Shown in pieces: positions 57,982 through 64,000 of a stretch of 64,000 bases of DNA. Within the stretch, counting starts at the first letter, position 1; every line of letters begins with the position of its first letter. The DNA comes from Halomonas sp. CUBES01. GTDB taxonomy: Bacteria > Pseudomonadota > Gammaproteobacteria > Pseudomonadales > Halomonadaceae. The notes below the pieces were generated by a model that did not search any database, had not been told where the DNA came from, and worked only from the letters and a program-made list of their open reading frames with translations. The stretch is taken from positions 310,001-374,000 of the forward strand of contig NZ_JAJLLW010000002.1 in the NCBI RefSeq assembly GCF_020991005.1, read 5' to 3'. The translations under genes and the position numbers were made by a program.

Positions 57982-58794
57982 ATGATCGATCATAAGGAGT
58001 TAGGCGACTTCATGAAGGCGTGTCGTGCGCGTCTTGATGCCGAAGCCATGGGGTTTGCAGTCAGCCCGCGTCGCCGAGTAGCGGGGTTGCGGCGCGAGGA
58101 GGTGGCAGAGCTCGCCGATATTAGTCCCGACTGGTATACACGCCTGGAGCAAGGCAGGAGTGTCGGCGTGTCTCGTCGTGTTCTGGAATGCCTGAGCTTG
58201 GCGCTGCAGCTCTCCGAGGCTGAGACCGGGCATCTTTTCTCGCTTGCTGGTGTGCAGCGGCCCATGGAGGCGGTAATGCCAAGCGATGAAAGAGCGTCGC
58301 AGGTTGATGTACTAGAGGCGTTATTACCTAACCCGGCTCACTGTGTGTCAGGCCCTTGGGAGATCGAGGCAATGAATGCGGCGGCTGAATTAGCGCTACC
58401 CGAGTTGCATGGGAACGAGGCTGGTGGAAACGTCATGCGCATGATCTTTCGTGACGAAGGGTTTCGAGAGCGTCTGGTGGACTGGGAGTCGCATGCTAAG
58501 CAGTGCTTGGCGACATTCCGTACTTTCTATGGGCGTCAGCAGGCGCAGGATCCGCGTTTTCGGCAGCTCGTGGATGAGCTGACGCGATCTAGCGAGGCAT
58601 TTGCCGCTTGGTGGCCGCGCCAGCGTGTGGGGGATCTTTCGCCGGCATCCAAGCGCTTCATTGACCCGACGCTAGGGGAGCTGCGGTTTACCGTTCGTTT
58701 CTTTCAACCGACAGAAGACCCCAGCAGGATAATGACGGTGTTCATGGGAGATGCCTTGACTCAGAAGCGGCTTGGTGAGGCTCTCGCTCGGTAG
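57982..58794 (+). CDS. XRE-family regulator with MmyB-like ligand domain
   Basis: A 270-residue regulator. Residues about 15-80 form an HTH with RVAGLRREEVAELADISPDW and YTRLEQGR, the pattern of MmyB-like proteins; the rest is a PAS-like ligand-binding domain found in the same group. The ATG at 57982 has GGAG 5 bases upstream; a GTG at 57976 is an alternative. Divergent from the MFS gene, it is likely its local regulator. Confidence 0.87.
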   Translation: MIDHKELGDFMKACRARLDAEAMGFAVSPRRRVAGLRREEVAELADISPDWYTRLEQGRSVGVSRRVLECLSLALQLSEAETGHLFSLAGVQRPMEAVMPSDERASQVDVLEALLPNPAHCVSGPWEIEAMNAAAELALPELHGNEAGGNVMRMIFRDEGFRERLVDWESHAKQCLATFRTFYGRQQAQDPRFRQLVDELTRSSEAFAAWWPRQRVGDLSPASKRFIDPTLGELRFTVRFFQPTEDPSRIMTVFMGDALTQKRLGEALAR

Positions 58795-58855
58795 TCGTCC
58801 GAGAGCCCCAGGCGGCCCTTGGCAACCTGGCGCTCATATCAGGGCGCAAAACACC

Positions 58856-59530
58856 TTACTTTTCAAAGATCAATGCGTCCGGGTTGGCGCCCAGCTCTTT
58901 CAAGGCTGCCATGATGCTCTCGTTGAACGGGTCAGGGCCGCACACGTAGAAAGCCTGGCTCATGTCCTTGATATGCGATGTCAGGAAGGCCTTGTCGATG
59001 ACGCCATCGGTGAAGATATGGTCGCCGGACGGCTTTTCGTCGGTGATGACGTTGATGAACTGGTCTCCCAGCATCGTCTCGAATTCTTCCTTGAGAATGA
59101 TGTCGCGTTCTGACTTGTTGGAGAAGACCAGTTGATTTTTGCCGATCTCGCCCTTGCGGTGCAGGTCGCGCAGAATGGCGATAAACGGCGTTACGCCCGC
59201 ACCGCCTGCCAGGAACACACCTTCGTCCTTGTATTCGATGGTGCCCCAGGGCTCGCCAACGATCAGCGAGTCCCCCTCCTTGAGCTGGCCGATCTGCTGG
59301 GTAACGCCCTCGTGGTCCGGATAGATCTTGATGACGAACTCCAGCCACGGATCAGAAGCTAGCGAAGAGAACGTGAACGGCCGTTTCTCGTCGGTCCACC
59401 CTTCACGATTGATGGCGACCTCGGTCGCCTGGCCAGGCGTAAAGGTGTATCCCTCAGGCTTGGCAAGCCGTATCTGTTTGACATCATGAGTGAGATTGCG
59501 GATTTCCTGAATTTCGAGTGTATGGTCCAT
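58856..59530 (-). CDS. Ferredoxin/flavodoxin reductase-like FAD oxidoreductase
   Basis: A 224-residue FNR-type protein without an iron-sulfur domain. EKRPFTFSS binds FAD; GGAGVTPFIAILRDL and YVCGPDPFNESIM bind NAD(P)H. It probably passes electrons from NAD(P)H to a separate partner. The ATG at 59530 with AAGG upstream is chosen; the frame runs upstream to 59599 without support. It is divergent from the MAPEG gene. Confidence 0.87.
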   Translation of the reverse strand: MDHTLEIQEIRNLTHDVKQIRLAKPEGYTFTPGQATEVAINREGWTDEKRPFTFSSLASDPWLEFVIKIYPDHEGVTQQIGQLKEGDSLIVGEPWGTIEYKDEGVFLAGGAGVTPFIAILRDLHRKGEIGKNQLVFSNKSERDIILKEEFETMLGDQFINVITDEKPSGDHIFTDGVIDKAFLTSHIKDMSQAFYVCGPDPFNESIMAALKELGANPDALIFEK

Positions 59531-59627
59531 ACTTCGCCTTATGTCTCTCATCGTTAGGTTGAAGTACTTCATGCTGGCCGTGGGAGCGTCTAGTTGCAAA
59601 GCCCGATATTAAACGCAAGGAGACACC

Positions 59628-60053
59628 ATGGATGACGCCGTGTATTGGTACGCGATGGCGGCAGTGCTGCTGTTCTTTAAAATGCTCGCCATTGCGGCGT
59701 ATCAAGGGTATCACCGCATAGGCAAGATGACTTTCAAGGCCCCGGAAGATGCCGCCTTCGTCGGCAAGCAGGCCGCGCAGGAGGAGCTGCCGCAGGTGAA
59801 GCGCGCAGCCTGGGCCTGGTCGAATGACGTTGAAAATATCCCCATCTTTCTGGGCTTGGGCGTGGCCTACGTATGGGTGGGCGCAGCACCTGGCCTGGCG
59901 GCCTGGCTGTTCATGATCTTCACCGCCGCCCGCTATATGCACACTATCTGCTACCTGGCCGCGCTGCAGCCCTGGCGAACGGTGGGGTACGCCATTGGTG
60001 TGCTGTGCATGCTGGCGATGTGCGTCCTGATTCTGGCGGGGCTTTCCCCATAA
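59628..60053 (+). CDS. MAPEG-family membrane protein
   Basis: A 141-residue protein with four helices. NDVENIPIFLGLGVAYVW is the family block, and the RYMHTICYLAALQPWRTVGY region matches membrane-bound glutathione transferase-like proteins. It may conjugate or reduce lipid peroxides with glutathione. AGGAG is 5 bases upstream. Confidence 0.88.
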   Translation: MDDAVYWYAMAAVLLFFKMLAIAAYQGYHRIGKMTFKAPEDAAFVGKQAAQEELPQVKRAAWAWSNDVENIPIFLGLGVAYVWVGAAPGLAAWLFMIFTAARYMHTICYLAALQPWRTVGYAIGVLCMLAMCVLILAGLSP

Positions 60054-60163
60054 AAAACGCGGCAGGTGCCAGCGATTTACTATAGTCATTAGGAGGACGC
60101 TAATCCAACGCCATGCGATGTGTAGAGTTACCGATGCCGGTTTCCGTCGCACAAGGAGGCACT

Positions 60164-60634
60164 ATGCTGCTGAAAGGGTCATGTCATTGTCGGTCGGTCA
60201 CGTTCAGCGTGAGGTCACACCATCCTTATCCTTTCAATCGCTGCTATTGCGCTATCTGCCGCAAGACGGCAGGAGGCGGCGGCTACGCGATCAACCTGAG
60301 TGGAGAGAGCAAGACCCTTAACGTAACAGGTGACGAGCACGTGTCGGTCTACCGGGCGGTTATCGACGGCGAGCCAAGCACCGCTGAACGGCATTTCTGC
60401 AAGCATTGCGCCTCGTGTCTCTGGCTTTACGACCAGGACTGGCCCGAGCTGGTGCACCCCTTTGCCTCGGCCATCGACACCGAGCTGCCGACGCCGCCCT
60501 GGCGTACGCACATGATGCTGGGCAGCCGCGCGCCCTGGGTGGAGGTCAACGCCCAGGGCAAGGATAAATGCTTTGAAGCTTACCCCGATGAAAGCCTCGC
60601 CGAATGGCATCAGCGCCAGGGGCTGGAGCATTAG
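60164..60634 (+). CDS. GFA-family zinc protein
   Basis: A 156-residue protein of the glutathione-dependent formaldehyde-activating (GFA) family. Zinc ligands are the Cys residues in GSCHCRSV and YCAICRK and in HFCKHCASCLW. Many family members are not true formaldehyde enzymes, so the substrate is open. The ATG at 60164 has AAGGAGG 4 bases upstream. Confidence 0.85.
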   Translation: MLLKGSCHCRSVTFSVRSHHPYPFNRCYCAICRKTAGGGGYAINLSGESKTLNVTGDEHVSVYRAVIDGEPSTAERHFCKHCASCLWLYDQDWPELVHPFASAIDTELPTPPWRTHMMLGSRAPWVEVNAQGKDKCFEAYPDESLAEWHQRQGLEH

Positions 60635-60673
60635 CGGCTACTGATAAGCCGTTTACAGCGGCGCCATGGCGGC

Positions 60674-61399
60674 TCAACGGCGCCGTTGTTTGTACAACCA
60701 CCACACATCAACGCTGAACGAGTAGGTAAGCGTTATCAGCGCGCTGAGGGCGAGCAGGCTGGCGGTCAGGTGATCGGTCAGCGGCGTCAGCGCCAGCAGC
60801 AGCGCGACCACCTGCCAGACGCACACCGCCTTGCGGCGAAGGCTGTCAAACAGCGGCGCCGATAGCCATGCAACGCCCCACCCGGCGGCAATGAACAGGT
60901 AGCGCATCCCGCCCATCAGCAGCACCCACCCGCCCAGCGACTCGCTGAGCATCAAGCCCACGCTGAGCAGCAGAATCAGCAGGGCGTCCAGCTCCATGTC
61001 AAAACGCGCGCCGAACGGCGAATAGCTGCAGGTGCGTCTGGCCACCCAGCCATCGATGCCGTCCAGCATCAAGGAAACGACGGCCACTATCAGCCATGTC
61101 CACATGGCCACGCTAAACGCCTCGTTTGCGAGCGCGCCCGCCACCAGCGCCACCAGTACCGCACGGGCAAGCGTTACCCGGTTGGCCCAGCCCAGCGGGC
61201 CATACGGCCAGTAAGTCATCACTACCGCGCTGGTGGTGGCGTAGCAAAGAATGGCGAGCCCCCAGTTAAGCGAGCCGGGTAGCAGCGCGGGCAAAAGCCC
61301 GCCCAGCAGGCTTAACGCCACGCCGCCCAGCGCCAGTTCCAGAGCGGTTAGCCCGCGTTTGCCGAGGGAGGAGAAAGGCGTGTCGCGAGTGGATTGCAT
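60674..61399 (-). CDS. CDP-alcohol phosphatidyltransferase family protein
   Basis: A 241-residue integral membrane enzyme. The motif DGWVARRTCSYSPFGARFDM (continuing to the last Asp) has the D-G-x2-A-R-x8-G-x3-D-x3-D layout that binds CDP and metal. It joins a CDP-linked lipid or polyol to an alcohol acceptor. ATG 61399 with AGGAG 5 bases upstream is chosen over the TTG at 61414. It is divergent from the dehydrogenase-PTPS-glycosyltransferase run and may belong to that pathway. Confidence 0.85.
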   Translation of the reverse strand: MQSTRDTPFSSLGKRGLTALELALGGVALSLLGGLLPALLPGSLNWGLAILCYATTSAVVMTYWPYGPLGWANRVTLARAVLVALVAGALANEAFSVAMWTWLIVAVVSLMLDGIDGWVARRTCSYSPFGARFDMELDALLILLLSVGLMLSESLGGWVLLMGGMRYLFIAAGWGVAWLSAPLFDSLRRKAVCVWQVVALLLALTPLTDHLTASLLALSALITLTYSFSVDVWWLYKQRRR

Positions 61400-61656
61400 G
61401 ATGGCTCCTGCCAATAACGCATCGCATCAATAAAATAATTCGATGCAAATATTTTTATATGTACCATTCTTGTAGAAGAAGGTAGGGTTGTCTAGTGGCG
61501 TCCCTTCGAACAATCGCCCCTTTAACGCTACGCTAAAAAGGCCATGCCAGTGAATACAATTCGATGCCAGCCCGGTGGTGGTTTTTTGACCGGATGCCGT
61601 ATTGATAAAGCGGCAGGCCTCAGGAGAGGGGCAGGTAGCACAAGGAAGGAGTGCTG

Positions 61657-62649
61657 ATGAGTGGTTTTGAGCAGGCTACCGCGTTCTGGGTGACCCAACC
61701 CGGCCACGGTGAGCTAAAGCAGGAAACAGTGCCCGCGCCTGGCGAAGGCGAAGTGCTGGTGCGTACGCTTTACAGCGGGATAAGCCGCGGCACCGAGTCG
61801 CTGGTCTTCAATGCCCGCGTGCCCGAAAGCGAATTTATCCGCATGCGGGCACCTTTCCAGGCGGGGGATTTCCCCACGCCGGTCAAATACGGTTATGCCA
61901 GCGTCGGCGACGTCGTGCAGGGGCCAAGCCACCTGCACAACCGCCGCGTGTTTTGCCTGTATCCCCACCAGGATTTCTTCGTGGTGCCAGCTACCGCAGT
62001 AGTGCCGCTCCCCGAGGACGTCCCGGCGGCCCGGGCGGTGCTGGCCGCCAACATGGAAACCGCCATCAACGGCGTCTGGGATGCCGAGCCAGTAATCGGC
62101 GAGCGCATCAGCGTGATCGGCGCCGGCGTGGTGGGTGCGCTGGTGGCCTACCTATGCAGCCGGATTCCCGGCGTCGAAGTCCAGCTGGTGGATATCAACC
62201 CTGACCGTGAAGCGCTGGCGAACCAACTGGGCGTTGCTTTCTGCTCGCCTGCGCAGGCAAATGACGATCAGGACTGTGTGATTCACGCCAGCGGTCATCC
62301 GGAAGGCCTGCGCCAGGCGCTTGGCCTTGCGGGTAACGAGGGCCGTATTATCGAAATGAGCTGGTTTGGCGAAGGCGAGGTGGCGCTGCCGCTGGGCGGC
62401 GCGTTTCATTCTCAGCGGCTGACCCTGCGCGCCAGCCAGGTCGGCCAGCTGCCCCCGAGGCTGCGTCCACGCTGGGACTACGCGCGACGGCTCGGCGTGG
62501 CCCTGAGCCTGCTGGCCGATGAGCGTCTGGACGCACTGATCAGCGGCGAGAGCGACTTCGCAAGCCTGCCCGAACTGGCCCCGGAGCTGTTTTCACCGGG
62601 CAGCACCGCGCTGTGTCATCGGCTACGCTATGCCGCTTCATCCCATTAA
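61657..62649 (+). CDS. Medium-chain dehydrogenase without zinc ligands (BchC-like)
   Basis: A 330-residue MDR-fold oxidoreductase. The position of the catalytic zinc Cys is Ser in YSGISRGTESL, and no structural zinc cluster is present, a layout shared with BchC-type dehydrogenases. The nucleotide site reads RISVIGAGVVGALVA, with an acidic residue after the second strand (LVDIN) favouring NAD. The ATG at 61657 has AAGGAG upstream. It heads a run with a PTPS-like and a glycosyltransferase gene. Confidence 0.83.
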   Translation: MSGFEQATAFWVTQPGHGELKQETVPAPGEGEVLVRTLYSGISRGTESLVFNARVPESEFIRMRAPFQAGDFPTPVKYGYASVGDVVQGPSHLHNRRVFCLYPHQDFFVVPATAVVPLPEDVPAARAVLAANMETAINGVWDAEPVIGERISVIGAGVVGALVAYLCSRIPGVEVQLVDINPDREALANQLGVAFCSPAQANDDQDCVIHASGHPEGLRQALGLAGNEGRIIEMSWFGEGEVALPLGGAFHSQRLTLRASQVGQLPPRLRPRWDYARRLGVALSLLADERLDALISGESDFASLPELAPELFSPGSTALCHRLRYAASSH

Positions 62650-62663
62650 TGACAGGAGTGTCT

Positions 62664-63062
62664 ATGTACCGTTTATGCGTTCGTGACCACTTTATGATTG
62701 CCCACAGCTTCAAGGGTGAGGTGTTCGGCCCGGCCCAGCGCACCCACGGTGCCACCTATGTGGTGGACGTGATCTTCCAGCGCCCGGAGCTGGACAGCGA
62801 CGGACTGGTGATCGACATCGGCCTGGCCGGGGAAACTCTCAAGGCCGTGCTGGCGGGCTACAACTTCCAAAACCTGGACGAAGTGAGCGAGCTGGAGGGC
62901 AAGAATACCACCACCGAATTCATGGCCAAGGTGATCTTCGACCAGCTTGCCGCCGCCATCAACGCCGGCGAAATGGGCACGACCGCCCGCGGGCTGACCC
63001 ACATGGAGGTCAAGCTGCACGAGTCGCACGTGGCCTGGGCAAGCTTTGAAGGCGCGCTATGA
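62664..63062 (+). CDS. PTPS/QueD-fold protein with lost active-site residues
   Basis: A 132-residue T-fold protein of the 6-pyruvoyl/6-carboxy-tetrahydropterin synthase family. His14 (IAHSF) and His28 (RTHGAT) fit two zinc ligands, but the usual HGH is HGA (Ala30), the catalytic Cys is absent, and the LDHH motif is replaced by YNFQ. Glu120 (KLHES) is kept. It may bind a pterin and do other chemistry. ATG 62664 is 14 bases after the dehydrogenase stop with AGGAG upstream; its stop overlaps the next start (ATGA). Confidence 0.82.
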   Translation: MYRLCVRDHFMIAHSFKGEVFGPAQRTHGATYVVDVIFQRPELDSDGLVIDIGLAGETLKAVLAGYNFQNLDEVSELEGKNTTTEFMAKVIFDQLAAAINAGEMGTTARGLTHMEVKLHESHVAWASFEGAL

Positions 63063-64000
63063 ACCAGCGTCTCAGCTTGATCGTTGCCGGTGATCCAGCC
63101 CAGCGCACCGGCGGCTATCTGTACGATGCCCAGATCGTCACCGCGCTGCGCGCGCAGGGCTGGGACATCGAGGTGGTCGGACTGGATGGCGCCTTCCCGG
63201 ATGCCGACGCCACCGCGCGCCAGGCGCTGGAAAACGCGCTGGCCGCCCAGCCCGACGGGGCGGCGGTGGTCATCGACGGCTTGGCCATGGGTGCCTTGCC
63301 CGATGTGGTGGCCGGGCATCGCGAGCGTCTTGCCCTCACGGGACTGCTGCATCACCCGCTGGGTGACGAGCTGGGCCTGGGTGCAGCCGACCAGCAGCGG
63401 CTTCATCGCAGCGAGCTGCACGCCCTGGCGGCGCTGCCGCGCATCATTGTCACCAGCCGGTTCACCGCCCGGCGCCTGTCAGTGCTGGCCGACGACTATG
63501 CCATTCCGCTCGGCGGCCGGATCAGCGTCATCGAACCCGGCGTTGCCAAGGCGCCGGTGAGCCCCGCGCCGCAGGCGGGGGAGCCACTGCGGCTGTTATG
63601 TGTGGCCACCCTGACGCCGCGCAAGGGCCAGGACGTGCTGGTGGAGGCGCTTGCCGGCCTTGAAGCCGGTGGCTGGCGCTGCGATTGCTATGGCGGCGCG
63701 CGGGACGCGGCGTTCACGCTCCGCGTGCAATATCTGATCGAATACCACGACCTCGAAGACAGCGTCACCCTGCACGGCGAGTGCGACAGCGACACCCTCG
63801 AAACCGCCTATCAGCGCGCCCACGCCCTGGTGCTGCCTTCCTGGTACGAAGGCTACGGCATGGTGGTCACCGAAGCGCTGGCCCATGGCCTGCCGGTGAT
63901 TACCACCACCGGCGGGGCGCTGCGCGATACCTTGCCCAAGGGTGCCGGACTGAGCGTGGAGCCCGGTGACATGGGCCAGCTTCAGGAGGCCCTGGCGCGC
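63059..64000 (+). CDS. GT4-type glycosyltransferase, 5' part
   Basis: The frame opens at the ATG overlapping the PTPS-like stop and stays open to the window end, giving 314 residues. It starts SLIVAGDPAQRTGGYLYDA (a GT-B N-terminal domain with a GGYLYD acceptor loop). The C-terminal domain shows VATLTPRKGQDVL, LVLPSWYEGYGMVVTEA and GLPVITTTGG, the GT4 signature with the E-x7-E nucleotide-sugar site. It likely transfers a sugar from a nucleotide donor. The four-base overlap shows coupling to the PTPS-like gene. Confidence 0.88.
   Translation, partial: MNQRLSLIVAGDPAQRTGGYLYDAQIVTALRAQGWDIEVVGLDGAFPDADATARQALENALAAQPDGAAVVIDGLAMGALPDVVAGHRERLALTGLLHHPLGDELGLGAADQQRLHRSELHALAALPRIIVTSRFTARRLSVLADDYAIPLGGRISVIEPGVAKAPVSPAPQAGEPLRLLCVATLTPRKGQDVLVEALAGLEAGGWRCDCYGGARDAAFTLRVQYLIEYHDLEDSVTLHGECDSDTLETAYQRAHALVLPSWYEGYGMVVTEALAHGLPVITTTGGALRDTLPKGAGLSVEPGDMGQLQEALAR

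Overview
The window looks like a chromosomal segment of a Halomonas-type gammaproteobacterium (Halomonadaceae). The backbone is GC-rich, genes are tightly packed, and the protein set is typical of that family: a cytochrome bo3 operon, pta-ackA with a long Pta, a thiC/tenA thiamine locus, and the deo nucleoside operon with a close DeoR homologue. The assignment is inferred from sequence character only; no database was consulted.

Layout. 1-11,600: end of a DEAD-box RNA helicase, endonuclease V, two class I glutamine amidotransferase-like proteins and an amidoligase, thiol peroxidase, a large MscS channel, a TerB/J-domain co-chaperone-like protein, and a CBS-BON protein. 11,600-20,880: nucleoside catabolism on the minus strand (tsx, nupC, deoC, deoA, deoB, deoD, cdd), with deoR divergent and two tandem DeoR-type operators between them, one of which contains the predicted -10 box of tsx. 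21,195-26,032: cyoABCDE. 26,841-30,211: ackA-pta. 30,379-34,977: an exporter, an HlyD/DUF2955 pair, a CsbD-like stress protein and an MDR alcohol dehydrogenase. 35,082-39,775: a lipoprotein, then tenA-thiC behind a TPP riboswitch.

39,863-47,350 is the unusual part: a chromosomal integron. A minus-strand integron integrase gene (broken by one extra base in a C7 tract, with a LexA box just upstream) faces away from a row of plus-strand cassettes, each closed by an attC-like site. The cassettes carry a TIR-domain protein, an apparently non-coding structured segment, a small membrane-anchored protein, an unrecognised 229-residue protein, a single-chain restriction-modification enzyme (nuclease, methylase and specificity domains) and a Phd/YefM-ParE toxin-antitoxin pair with its own promoter. 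The cassettes are visibly AT-richer than the backbone. Several recognisable ones fit phage defence or genetic addiction, so the array reads as a small defence island built of cassettes. Just beyond lie a LysE exporter, a secreted Ltp-like protein (a family linked to superinfection exclusion) and a YoeB toxin remnant.

48,837-61,400: ordinary accessory genes (beta-barrel protein, phosphatase, GNAT, two aldo/keto reductases, ArsP-like permease, AGE epimerase, MFS transporter with divergent XRE regulator, flavin reductase, MAPEG, GFA protein). 61,657-64,000: a BchC-like dehydrogenase, a PTPS-fold protein that has lost a zinc-ligand His and the catalytic Cys, and a glycosyltransferase that runs off the window, with a CDP-alcohol phosphatidyltransferase divergent from them. 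This looks like a poorly described pterin- or glycolipid-type pathway. No tRNA, rRNA or CRISPR array was seen.
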